IMG/VR virus record: IMGVR_UViG_3300044535_000956
Location: 1 to 21,754 of that record
Reading direction: 5' to 3' (one strand)
Origin: a virus
DNA length: 21,754 nt
This document shows, in pieces, positions 15,501 to 21,731 of this stretch. Positions within the stretch are counted from its first letter, which is position 1. Each line of letters begins with the position of its first letter. The notes under the pieces are model-generated. The model searched no databases. It was not told the origin of the DNA and saw nothing but the letters and a program-made list of their open reading frames with translations. Both the position numbers and the translations under genes were made by a program.

Positions 15501-17050
15501 AAGACTCTCCAAATGAAAACATTAGCCTTAGCGGTTCTAGTGGTGGGCTTGCAGTTATGGTAAATCCAGAAACAAACGTTGGATACTATTTTGAGATGAT
15601 AGCTCTATCAGAGAATAACATTAACGCTTCATCTACAGAATCAGACTTATTTAATATTGTATTTTATAAAATAAAGTCAAACACATCTTATGACTTTTTA
15701 AAGACAGACAACTTAGCTGGAAACTATAATGGAGTTTCTATTTCATCTGCATCTAACGGTAGATTATCTATTGGAGGCCAAGAAGTTTCTGTAGGAGATA
15801 GAATTCTTTTACAAGCACAGACTGCGTCAACTCAAAATGGTTATTATATTGTTACAGCTGCAGGATCTTCTGAAGTGGGAAACACCAGACCATGGTCAAT
15901 ATCTAGGGATGACAAGGCTGTCCCAATTAAAATTTGGAGCGGACTTTCTAAGATAAATGTTGATAGTGGACTTTTTATAACACAGCAAAACGTTTCATCC
16001 TCAGAGTTTTCAACGGTATACGATCTCGCAGTTGAATATCAAGACGTTGGTGCTTCTAGAAAATTTTACTTATATGTAAACAACAATTTAGTTGCTTCCC
16101 CAATAGATTCAGAACCTCTTCCAGTGTATAATAATATGGCTCTTTTTGTAAGAGGATCTTCTAAGTGCTTGTTTGAAAATGTATATGCAATTGCAAACAA
16201 TTATTCTCAGAATACAGGATTTGCTTTAAATACCCCAGTTAGCTATGCCTTTGGAGATTCTCAGGTTGATGCTAGCGAGTCTCTAAAAAAATATGCTGTA
16301 AGTGGCATGGTTCAATCAACATACCTTTCAGGACTAAGTCCAAACGAGCCTGGAAAGTTCAATATGTATTTTGAAGAGTTTGGAGCTATACTTCGAGAAG
16401 CTGCATACTTAAAAATAAGATATGATAGGTATCCAGCTCTGTATGCTACTATAGCAAAAACTTTTAGCAATTCTAGGGGTTATACAATTTCAGGATTTAG
16501 TGCTGGAGCTTATGGGGCTGAATTTTTGATCTTTAATGCAACAAATAGCATCTTAAGCATAGACTCTTCTAGCGCAGAATATTTAAGAATTTCTGGAATT
16601 ACCTTTACACAAGAATCAGAAAAGCAGCTAACTGTTGATGATTACTTTAGCAAAAAAAGTGATTTTTCTAACCCAGTAATAGTTGACGGCAATCTAGTTT
16701 CTTATCCACAAAAAGCAAAAGAAGAATACCAAGATATTAAAAATAGTCGAACAACATATGGAAGAAAAGAATTCTCAATTAATCCAGTTTATGTTCAGAC
16801 TCAAGATGATGCAAATAATCTAATGACATGGATGGTAGAAAAAGTTATGAAGCCAAAAAAGTCTTTAGGGGTTAAGCTTTTTGGTGCAATTAACTTGCAG
16901 CTTGGAGATATTGTAAAGGTAGATTATCAAGATGCTAATGAAATTGATTTAGCCGTTTCTTCAGACTCAAGGTTTGTTGTTTATAATATTGAATATTCTA
17001 ATTCTGGAAATGGCCCAGAACTTACGGCGTTTTTAAGTGAGGTTGTCTAG
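12509..17050 (+). CDS. Large tail hub / tail-tip protein (Tal-like), putative
   Basis: A 1513-residue tail-tip protein, probably the central hub or an adhesin-carrying fibre. The N-terminal 400 residues look beta-rich. Residues about 415-600 (NLPLRDLMFYFESLTAPELL, then MFFDEENNFVMMSKG) and the C-terminal segment 1439-1513 (MTWMVEKVMKPKK, LQLGDIVKVDYQ, RFVVYNIEYSNSG) resemble hub-protein domains that close into a ring. Between them, about 955-1232, lies a LamG/concanavalin-like region (GLAVMVNPETNVGYYFEMIAL, KFYLYVNNNLVAS), itself interrupted at 1071-1145 by a small beta module (GQEVSVGDRILLQAQ-TAST-QNGYYIVT). A sugar-binding role for the insert is an inference. GGAAGAGG at 12496-12503 is the ribosome site, and the ATG directly follows the upstream stop. 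Confidence 0.65.
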   Translation: MLGDSQLKNHLESSSVINVESLIIGEWNLNFSDNIYRVGNYRYRPNDTDYPQYQNLINTFDENDEGNFYTNATDADVVIDGGFEDDDETPVVFTAIKDKEKMLYSLEDCFTKFRPRSGINKLRYFDNQFSHHSNIDLAQRPRFYMSSKDDKFKYWTSYRTEDGIERGIANKRVNGTNHIDDACPFVIYKEPVPANKIIVKMQTKVGTKDLGPFRNSSSSFDDPFFGNENQTTPVKWKIQYLEKNNWVDAASFFGFNSSLDQLPVIGPDGYVEISYGLKIPEKYRTTFIFSGEISASSFLPISPAIGSAFLIKQNTGDIGVYHIFTKNGYETFVPSYGWQLSRDVVTDQSGMVTDLTNPKKYVRSLDNKEYYTEFQYIQGIRVVVESMNKQDSTLDIIEISPRLTADLSDKTTGFSVTKPASDLGVTGMPVGQLLASTGSLSLFDHDQAFNAQNTNSIVSKYIAKNLQIKLYEIVREVGDFHYHIPIKTMYVDGFPDLAPTNRTVNLPLRDLMFYFESLTAPELLIQNASLSYAVSLLLDSIGFSNYIFKRNPGENELIIPYFYVGPDTSVAQALEDLAISSQSAMFFDEENNFVMMSKGYILPTELERPAVMTLRGSKDSAKNGIVKNSKIGTGIANIVDLSYRSNDIFNDGVISYKTRYIQKTLGSLKQASSISKNRSYVYAPTLLWEISGEDKPTTSNDVITQAGSWSLGAAPLNSDLSAEIPIVRNGVVINNAMDVGEGISYFVSRYNGYVYSNGEIIKYDAIQFSIPQITTGDDVFAQVENNVWITSLQEYHNYFSKLSFNGKIYPTGLIRIYSEPEYETVSGVQRLKSGAVAKHGRGQFGTEITSHTAGAGSYWTDKNNLRGCDMNFDYLSSQNIPQNTDTAAAGINNSLAQKTLVSGMVKNFFATTFFEESNNPNRYSNATENSQASALSISGPSFTTVEKPNDFVSYVYKPLDKSFKHFGTRMRIVGKIENSETIAQSGSGSNPYFWGSNKDSPNENISLSGSSGGLAVMVNPETNVGYYFEMIALSENNINASSTESDLFNIVFYKIKSNTSYDFLKTDNLAGNYNGVSISSASNGRLSIGGQEVSVGDRILLQAQTASTQNGYYIVTAAGSSEVGNTRPWSISRDDKAVPIKIWSGLSKINVDSGLFITQQNVSSSEFSTVYDLAVEYQDVGASRKFYLYVNNNLVASPIDSEPLPVYNNMALFVRGSSKCLFENVYAIANNYSQNTGFALNTPVSYAFGDSQVDASESLKKYAVSGMVQSTYLSGLSPNEPGKFNMYFEEFGAILREAAYLKIRYDRYPALYATIAKTFSNSRGYTISGFSAGAYGAEFLIFNATNSILSIDSSSAEYLRISGITFTQESEKQLTVDDYFSKKSDFSNPVIVDGNLVSYPQKAKEEYQDIKNSRTTYGRKEFSINPVYVQTQDDANNLMTWMVEKVMKPKKSLGVKLFGAINLQLGDIVKVDYQDANEIDLAVSSDSRFVVYNIEYSNSGNGPELTAFLSEVV
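15719..15943 (+). other. Small beta module inserted in the concanavalin-like region of the hub
   Basis: Residues 1071-1145: NGVSISSASNGRLSIGGQEV, then VGDRILLQAQ, TASTQNGYYIVTAAG, PWSISRD and KIWSG. The sequence pattern (x-GDR-LL-Q-xxx-ENG-Y-V.....W.L.R) is a widespread module of phage tail and fibre proteins, usually found in series. Here it occurs once, splitting the FYKI...YDLAVEY strands of the surrounding fold. Confidence 0.55.
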
Positions 17051-17571
17051 TGTCTGATAATACAAGTAATTCTGGAACTCCAGCAACACCAAATTCTCCA
17101 GCTAACAGAAGCGGTTCAAGGGTTGATCCTGTTAAGATTGCAACTCCAGATGTTATGCTTTATAATGTAAGCGACCTAGAGGTTCAGGCTATCAATGATA
17201 TTCTTTTTGAGAATATTGGGGGACAAGAACTTATAAGTATTTCTAGAAATGATATTCTTAATGGCCAGAATATCAGTGTCCAGCCAATTAAAAATCTTAA
17301 GTCTTTAGCCTTAAAATATAACCCCAAAAACATAGTTAGTCTTTCTGATAATTCAGCATCATTTTTTAGTAACTTTCCGATCGCTTTAGAAAATTACTTG
17401 CCCAATCAGGCATTAGGCATAAAGCTATCTGAGATAGATGCTGATGGGAACCTTGTAATTAATTTTATAAATGTTCCAAACGGTGAGCAAATTGAAGTAC
17501 AGCTTTTTGCTGGAGGAAACATATTGGACGAAACCATTTTTAATGATACAATGTATGGAGGAGTTTCATGA
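17050..17571 (+). CDS. Small tail-tip protein of unknown function
   Basis: A 173-residue protein I do not recognise. It starts with a 25-residue disordered stretch rich in Ser, Asn, Pro and Gly (SNSGTPATPNSPANRSGSR), then VDPVKIATPDVMLYN, followed by alternating polar and aliphatic residues up to an end with LFAGGNILDETIFNDTMYGG. The flexible start suits a subunit that docks on another tail protein. The GTG overlaps the hub stop by one base (TAGTG), with GAGG at 17039-17042 seven bases upstream, and the end overlaps the next gene (ATGA). Translation with the hub and the following fibre protein is probably coupled, so it is likely part of the same tip complex. Confidence 0.5.
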   Translation: MSDNTSNSGTPATPNSPANRSGSRVDPVKIATPDVMLYNVSDLEVQAINDILFENIGGQELISISRNDILNGQNISVQPIKNLKSLALKYNPKNIVSLSDNSASFFSNFPIALENYLPNQALGIKLSEIDADGNLVINFINVPNGEQIEVQLFAGGNILDETIFNDTMYGGVS

Positions 17572-18959
17572 TAACATCAAAAGGCAAAAACATTGTTGCC
17601 AAATACTTAATTGGACAGGCCCCAGCCTACGCCTCATATATTGCAATAGGCTGCGGACCTCAGCCACTATCTTCTGAAGATGCTTTAGAGGATTACTCAT
17701 TAAAGCAGTCTTTAGATTTTGAGATGTTCCGTGTTCCAATTGTTTCACGAGGCTATGTCTCTGAAAACAATACAGAAAGAATTGTTTTTACTGCAGAACT
17801 GCCATCAGAAAATAGGCACGAGATTAGCGAAATTGGGATTTATTCTGCTGGATCTAATCCATCTTCTGTGGGAAATGATAGTAGAATCTTATATTCATTT
17901 GGTGCCAATGAGCAATGGGAGTATCACACTGCAGCTGAGTCAGTTCAAGTCCCAGTTGCTTTTGGCTATGGACCACTTGACCCAGTATCAAACTTGGGGA
18001 ACATTGAGTACGTGGGTAGCCCAGTTTTTAGAACAACTCCAGACAACAGAATTTTTGCAAACCCAGCCAGACTTTCTAGATATGAGTCTACAAGATTCTT
18101 AAATGAGACTATTGCAATTGCTGGAAATGATTCTAATTTAAAAATTAAAACAGCAACAGTAACAGGAGTTTCTGGAAATGGGACTTTGGCAACTTATACT
18201 ATAGAGGCTGGGCATTCTTTTGTTGTTGGACAAACTGTAGATATCTCAGGTATTAGCCCCACCGCTTACAATGTAACTGGGGGAACCATTACTGAAAAAA
18301 CTTCAACAACTTTTAAAATTGCAAACACTTCAACTGCCTCCTACGTATCTGGCGGTAAGGTTAAAGATAGCCATATTGTTATTGAGAGTGGATCGAACCA
18401 CATACACTTAACTGGCATATCCCTAGACTTTAACAAGAATGCCCCAACAGATGAGATTAGGTTTGCATTTTCTCTTGTTAGCAAAAATGCTTTGTCTGGA
18501 TCTCCACAAAATGCTAAAGTCATTTTAGAATTTGCTTCAAGTGATGACCCAAATGGAAGTCAGTTTGCTAGACTAGAAGTAGATATCGATGATGTTAACT
18601 TTACAGCTGGAGTGGCTCCAGAAGAAAGAAACTTTGCTGACAATCGTTACTTTGTTGTTTCAAAAGAACTTCAGTCACTATATAAAACTTCTGCGTTTAC
18701 CTGGAGCAGCGTTGACGTTGTAAAAATATTTGGCTGTGTTCTAATTGATGGTGTACCATCTACAGACCATTTTATATTTTTAGATGCTATAAGGCTAGAA
18801 AACATATCAACTGTAGACCCACTATACGGATTAACTGGATACTCAAAGGTAAGAACTCAAGACGCAAAAACTATAGTAAAAACAGCAAACACTTCAAACT
18901 TTGTTGAATTTAGATTTGCTCTTGGCATAGACTTGGGGGTAACTGGTGGACAATCTTAA
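17568..18959 (+). CDS. Tail-tip / fibre protein with an inserted beta module
   Basis: A 463-residue protein. The N-terminus (ITSKGKNIVAKYLIGQAPAYASYIAIGCG, and EISEIGIYSAGSNPSSVG around residues 90-107) fits the N-terminal pattern of phage tail-collar/fibre proteins, where an N-terminal helix is followed by the IAIG strand and the EIGIY strand. Residues 196-265 (GHSFVVGQTVDISGISPTAY, then TTFKIANTSTASYVSGG) are a small beta module found in many environmental phage tail proteins, inserted between LKIKT and KDSHIVI. The rest (266-463) is strand-rich with HIHLTGISLDFN and DEIRFAFSLVS and may be a binding domain. GGAGGAG at 17557-17563 is the ribosome site; the spacing of 4 bases is short. Its exact place in the tip is not visible. 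Confidence 0.55.
   Translation: MITSKGKNIVAKYLIGQAPAYASYIAIGCGPQPLSSEDALEDYSLKQSLDFEMFRVPIVSRGYVSENNTERIVFTAELPSENRHEISEIGIYSAGSNPSSVGNDSRILYSFGANEQWEYHTAAESVQVPVAFGYGPLDPVSNLGNIEYVGSPVFRTTPDNRIFANPARLSRYESTRFLNETIAIAGNDSNLKIKTATVTGVSGNGTLATYTIEAGHSFVVGQTVDISGISPTAYNVTGGTITEKTSTTFKIANTSTASYVSGGKVKDSHIVIESGSNHIHLTGISLDFNKNAPTDEIRFAFSLVSKNALSGSPQNAKVILEFASSDDPNGSQFARLEVDIDDVNFTAGVAPEERNFADNRYFVVSKELQSLYKTSAFTWSSVDVVKIFGCVLIDGVPSTDHFIFLDAIRLENISTVDPLYGLTGYSKVRTQDAKTIVKTANTSNFVEFRFALGIDLGVTGGQS
18153..18362 (+). other. Inserted beta module (GHSFxVGQTVxISGISPTAYN type)
   Basis: Residues 196-265 of the fibre protein, running from ATVTGVSGNGTLATYTIEAG to STASYVSGGKV. The module boundaries are clear because the sequence before it (NDSNLKIKT) and after it (KDSHIVIESG) read well as one continuous beta hairpin. 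That suggests exchange of a domain cassette in the fibre gene. Confidence 0.5.
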
Positions 18960-19428
18960 AAAAGCTAAAATTTTATTATCTGACATTCCTATAGTAGATG
19001 CTGAAAATCAATACATTGTAAGGTATCGAGTAATATCTGAAGATAAAAACAGAGTCTCGCACTGGTCTCAGTTTTTAAAAGTTCCAGGCCCAGCTATATC
19101 CTCATCTGTAGATAAGGGAGCAATTAGCGTTACCATTAAAGACATTACGGTAAGCTGGCTTGATTCTCCAAAAAGGGGGTCTTACGATGTATTTGTCAGA
19201 TACGGAAACAAGGCAACACCAACATCTCCGATTGTGTGGGGAAGCTATGCATACTCTGGAAGCTCATCATCTCAATCTTTTGTTATTCTTAATAATGTAA
19301 CTGCTGGATTTATTGGAGTAATAGTTCAGGTTTCTGGGAATAAAACTATAAACTCTTTGCTTGAGATATATGAAGATTTTTCTACTTTAAAAGCAGAAAT
19401 TGATGGAGGAAACGCAAATGGCATTTAG
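18946..19428 (+). CDS. Small fibronectin-III-like tail protein, putative
   Basis: A 160-residue protein. After a short polar start come YIVRYRVISEDKNRVSHWSQFLKVP and then VTIKDITVSWLDSPKRGSYDVFVRYGN, an alternation of strands ending in Y-V-RY and W-S-x that resembles fibronectin type III-like folds seen on phage tails and typically used for weak surface contacts. The last part (TAGFIGVIVQVSGNK) is another strand pair. The GTG at 18946 overlaps the upstream gene by 14 bases, with GGGGG at 18935-18939 and 6 bases of spacing. The 3' end overlaps the collar-fibre start by 11 bases. The fold is a guess from the pattern; the function is unknown apart from the tail context. Confidence 0.5.
   Translation: MDNLKKAKILLSDIPIVDAENQYIVRYRVISEDKNRVSHWSQFLKVPGPAISSSVDKGAISVTIKDITVSWLDSPKRGSYDVFVRYGNKATPTSPIVWGSYAYSGSSSSQSFVILNNVTAGFIGVIVQVSGNKTINSLLEIYEDFSTLKAEIDGGNANGI
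19405..19410 (+). promoter_or_regulatory. Ribosome binding site that decides the collar-fibre start
   Basis: GGAGGA at 19405-19410 lies 7 bases before the ATG at 19418. The frame could be lengthened upstream to an ATG at 19400, but that lies before this site and would give a start (MMEETQ) that does not look like the family N-terminus, whereas MAFSIQLRRDT does. Confidence 0.8.
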
Positions 19429-20362
19429 CATTCAACTAAGGAGAGACACTTCTGCAAATTGGGGAACAGCAAATCCAGTATTGCTAAAGGGAGAGCCTGG
19501 TTTTGAAACAGACACTGGTAGGCTAAAAGTAGGAGACGGAGCTACTGCCTGGAATGTCTTAGCATACTTTGTTCCAGATTCTGGTCTAACTCCATCAGCT
19601 CCTCCGACTGGGAGCATTACAATGTTTGCTGGATCTAGCGCACCAAGCGGCTGGCTTATTTGTGATGGAACAGCGTTGTCGAGAGAAACCTATTCTTCTT
19701 TGTTTAGTATTGTTGGAACTATCTATGGTTCTGGGAATAATACAACTACCTTTAATATTCCAAATCTTAAGGGCAAGGTTCCAGCTGGATTTGATGTTTC
19801 TCAAGCAGAGTTTAACACTCTTGGGCAAAATGGTGGATCAAAAACCCACACATTAACTGTAGATCAAATGCCAAGCCACACTCATACTCAAAATGCTCAT
19901 AACCATACTGGATCTGCAGATTTTGGAGGTTCCCACGCTCACACGGCAAGTTCGGAATCTGCAGGTAGTCACGGCCATACGGCGTCAACAGCTTCTGCAG
20001 GAGCACACGACCACAATAACATTGCTTCTTCTGGTAGCCACGATCACAGCTACAATGTTGGAAACACTGTCACTAGAGTATCTGGAACGATTAATACTGC
20101 GTCTATTGTTCTTGGTACGTCCCAAACAACTGGAACTAGATCACATACACACAACATTGCTTCTGATGGATCCCACAGTCACACAGTGACAGTTAATGAT
20201 GGCGGGTCTCATTCACACACCATAACCGTAAATGATGGGGGTTCCCACTCACACACATTGAGTGTAAATAACACAACTGCAACTAATCAAAATACTGGTG
20301 GTGGAGCTGCACACAATATTCTTCAGCCATATTTAGCACTAAACTATATAATCAAAGTATAA
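19418..20362 (+). CDS. Tail fibre with tail-collar domain and HxH repeats
   Basis: A 314-residue fibre, likely a receptor-binding or short tail fibre. Residues 1-50 (IQLRRDTSANWGTANPVLLKGEPGFETDTGRLKVGDGATAWNVL) are the trimer-forming N-terminal fibre module seen in many phages. Residues about 64-150 (GSITMFAGSSAPSGWLICDGTALSRETYSSLFSIVGTIYG, then TTFNIPNLKGKVPAGFD) are a standard phage tail collar domain. After NGGSKTHTLTVDQMPSHTH the protein is a run of at least eight His-x-His repeats, ending in TGGGAAHNILQPYLALNYIIKV, the usual collar terminus. In T4 gp37 and gp12 similar HxH sites bind metal along the trimer axis, so metal-stabilised needle structure is expected. The nearby chaperone at 20371 probably assists folding. 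Only the repeat part is hypervariable-looking. Confidence 0.85.
   Translation: MAFSIQLRRDTSANWGTANPVLLKGEPGFETDTGRLKVGDGATAWNVLAYFVPDSGLTPSAPPTGSITMFAGSSAPSGWLICDGTALSRETYSSLFSIVGTIYGSGNNTTTFNIPNLKGKVPAGFDVSQAEFNTLGQNGGSKTHTLTVDQMPSHTHTQNAHNHTGSADFGGSHAHTASSESAGSHGHTASTASAGAHDHNNIASSGSHDHSYNVGNTVTRVSGTINTASIVLGTSQTTGTRSHTHNIASDGSHSHTVTVNDGGSHSHTITVNDGGSHSHTLSVNNTTATNQNTGGGAAHNILQPYLALNYIIKV
19874..20267 (+). repeat. His-x-His repeat array in the collar fibre
   Basis: Repeats of the form G-S-H-x-H-T follow each other: SHTHTQNAHNHT, GSHAHT, GSHGHT, GAHDHN, GSHDHS, RSHTHN, GSHSHT (three times), with typical spacing of 11-13 residues. The last three are the most regular, a 12-residue unit DGGSHSHTITVN, located at about 20164-20275. 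They use different codons for the same residues, so they are not a recent slippage product. Confidence 0.85.
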
Positions 20363-20370
20363 GGAGAAAA

Positions 20371-20685
20371 ATGCCAAAATCAATAAAAGAAATTCCGTTT
20401 TGGGGTATCTTGGGAGATTGCTTCCCAGAGTTACTTTCAGATGGATTGCTAGAAATTATTAGATCAGAAGACGAATCTTTAATTACTGATGATCAGTGGT
20501 GGGCCATTGCTAGATGGTGGAGGGGAGCTCTTCTAAATGAATCAGATTGGTCTCAGGTGCCAGATAATAGCTTAACAGAAGAGAAAAGACTAGAGTGGCG
20601 TCTTTACAGAGAGGCTCTCAGAACCCTTACAGATGAATACGAAGATCCAAGAGATGTCGTATTCCCAGACATGCCTATAAAATAA
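20371..20685 (+). CDS. Tail fibre assembly chaperone, putative
   Basis: A 104-residue acidic protein immediately after the collar fibre. It contains WWAIARWWRGALLNESDWSQVPDNSLTEEKRLEWRLYREALRTLTDEY followed by VVFPDMP. The order R-xx-LL-x-SDW-Q-PD-x-L ... W-xx-YR-x-LR ... V-x-P-x-P is the signature of the C-terminal region of phage tail-fibre assembly chaperones (Phage_tail_APC and related families), which fold or trimerise the neighbouring fibre. AAGGAG at 20361-20366 precedes the ATG by 4 bases, and the gene lies 8 bases past the fibre stop, so co-transcription and matched levels are expected. It is short because it has only the chaperone part and no extra N-terminal domain. Confidence 0.7.
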   Translation: MPKSIKEIPFWGILGDCFPELLSDGLLEIIRSEDESLITDDQWWAIARWWRGALLNESDWSQVPDNSLTEEKRLEWRLYREALRTLTDEYEDPRDVVFPDMPIK

Positions 20686-20695
20686 AGCTTTTCTG

Positions 20696-20704
20696 TGATA
20701 TAAT
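20696..20704 (+). promoter_or_regulatory. Extended -10 promoter for a nearly leaderless transcript
   Basis: TGA followed by TATAAT (20699-20704) is a perfect extended -10 box in the 28-base gap before the ATG at 20714. Transcription should start near 20711, leaving at most about three bases of leader, and no Shine-Dalgarno site is present. No good -35 is seen. Confidence 0.6.
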
Positions 20705-20713
20705 ATAAACACT

Positions 20714-21157
20714 ATGGCTAAAATTCCTTTACCAGAACGTGGTCAACCACTTGATCTTTCTTATGTGTATCAGCTAGCGACAGCAATTAATGATATTTCA
20801 TCTGAGATATCTCCATCAATTTACAAGTATGTTTCTATAGATACTCCAACTGCAGGCCCTCAAAACATCCGTGCTTCAGAGTCTAGAATTATTGCTGGGT
20901 ATTTAGATATTGCAACTAACAGTAATGTTAACAGTGGAAATGAAAAACCTTTTATTTATAACTTTAAGACTGATTTTAAATATCCGCCTATTGTCACAGC
21001 TACCCTTATTAACGTGGGCAACACACCAGCTGGACAAAATGTTTCTGTAATTTTAACTAATGTTTCTACTTCTGCTGCAGAAGGTATTGTCAAGTTTGGC
21101 TCTAGCGGAGACCTCTCTGTTGGAGTTAATCTTATCGCAATTGGCGTTCCAAACTAA
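20714..21157 (+). CDS. Small beta-rich virion protein, possibly H-type-lectin-like
   Basis: A 147-residue protein with N-terminus IPLPERGQPLDLSYVYQLATAIND, an amphipathic helix that could anchor it to the virion, and a C-terminal half with FIYNFKTDFKYPPIVTATLINVGNTPAGQ followed by SVILTNVSTSAAEGIVKF. The F-xx-xFxxPP-V-x-x-L... pattern followed by an even strand pair resembles H-type lectin-like beta-sandwich domains, which some phages use for sugar contact. This resemblance is weak and from memory. The gene has no ribosome site and starts about 9 bases after a TATAAT box, so it probably comes from its own, nearly leaderless, transcript. It might decorate the tail fibre or capsid. Confidence 0.5.
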   Translation: MAKIPLPERGQPLDLSYVYQLATAINDISSEISPSIYKYVSIDTPTAGPQNIRASESRIIAGYLDIATNSNVNSGNEKPFIYNFKTDFKYPPIVTATLINVGNTPAGQNVSVILTNVSTSAAEGIVKFGSSGDLSVGVNLIAIGVPN

Positions 21158-21161
21158 TTTT

Positions 21162-21166
21162 AGGGG
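21162..21166 (+). promoter_or_regulatory. Ribosome binding site for the TTG-started HTH gene
   Basis: AGGGG at 21162-21166 lies 7 bases before the TTG at 21174. The next in-frame ATG is at 21306, past the conserved-looking KVWFLNGELVRIHHLNK segment, so the TTG is preferred. The open frame upstream of the TTG overlaps the previous gene and is probably not translated. Confidence 0.6.
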
Positions 21167-21173
21167 CATCCTT

Positions 21174-21716
21174 TTGGGCATAAGAAAAGGTAGCATAGAG
21201 GATAATGAGTATAACTCTAAACCAGCTATTCCTGGAAATAAAAAAGTTTGGTTTTTAAACGGGGAATTGGTAAGAATTCATCACCTAAATAAGTCTAATG
21301 GAATTATGTCTGTCTATAACATCAACAAAGATAGAATAGAAAGCTGCCTAATATCAGACTTTAAAAAGAATAGGGAAAGAGCTTACACTGTTGGAGAAAC
21401 TGCAGAGCTAGTAAATAGACATAAGAAGTATATGCCTAGTCTGATGAAAAGAGGGGTAATTCCATTCCCCACAGGATCTCAAAAAGGTGGAGAAACTGCT
21501 TGGCAAGTAAGGTCTTATTACTCTGAATCACAAGTAAAAGAAATTCGTGATATACTTGCTACCTACCACATGGGTAGACCAAGAAATGATAAGTTAATAA
21601 CCAACGATATTACTCCTAGCCGTCAAGAGTTGACAAGGCGCATGGGAGATGGTATACTGACTTATACGAAAACAGAAGATGGCAGATTTATTCCAGTTTG
21701 GTCTGAATCTATATAA
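21174..21716 (+). CDS. MerR-like helix-turn-helix DNA-binding protein, putative
   Basis: A protein of 180 residues (TTG start). Residues about 22-60 (KKVWFLNGELVRIHHLNKSNGIMSVYNINKDRI) form a small beta-rich segment. Residues about 72-125 (YTVGETAELVNRHKKYMPSLMKRGVIPFPTGS, then WQVRSYYSESQVKEIRDIL) follow the MerR/excisionase-like pattern: turn-helix (T-GE-A-x-x-V) with a Y/R-S-x-x-Q-V-x-x-I helix behind it. The C-terminus is polar. I infer a transcription regulator or DNA-binding virion protein, but it has no obvious effector domain and its target is not visible. It lies at the border between tail genes and the next block, and a strong promoter lies within its 3' part, so it may act on that promoter. 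Both are inference. Confidence 0.6.
   Translation: MGIRKGSIEDNEYNSKPAIPGNKKVWFLNGELVRIHHLNKSNGIMSVYNINKDRIESCLISDFKKNRERAYTVGETAELVNRHKKYMPSLMKRGVIPFPTGSQKGGETAWQVRSYYSESQVKEIRDILATYHMGRPRNDKLITNDITPSRQELTRRMGDGILTYTKTEDGRFIPVWSESI
21630..21658 (+). promoter_or_regulatory. Near-perfect sigma-70-type promoter inside the HTH gene
   Basis: TTGACA (21630-21635), a spacer of exactly 17 bases ending in TGG, then TATACT (21653-21658). The -35 is a full match and the -10 is 5 of 6 with the TGn extension. It is the strongest promoter-like sequence in the window and reads toward the gene that starts at 21732. The transcript would start around 21665, giving a leader of about 67 bases. Confidence 0.7.
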
Positions 21717-21717
21717 T
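21712..21717 (+). promoter_or_regulatory. Possible second -10 box overlapping the HTH stop codon
   Basis: TATAAT at 21712-21717 overlaps the TAA stop, 14 bases before the ATG at 21732. There is no TGn extension and no -35. It could give a short-leader transcript, or it may be AT-rich chance. Confidence 0.25.
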
Positions 21718-21731
21718 AGAAAGATAAGGGT

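Noticed and set aside
16126-16140. TATAATAAT-like runs in coding DNA of the hub gene
   Set aside because: AT-rich coding sequence produces such strings often; without a TGn extension, -35 or a gene start nearby they carry no promoter evidence.
19874-20267. Repeat array as a CRISPR
   Set aside because: The units are in one coding frame with conserved residues (H-x-H) and different codons, with no fixed DNA repeat and spacers.
20684-20693. AAGCTTTTCT near 20684-20693 as a terminator
   Set aside because: The palindrome AAAGCTTTT has no loop and a stem of only four pairs, so it cannot form a useful hairpin.
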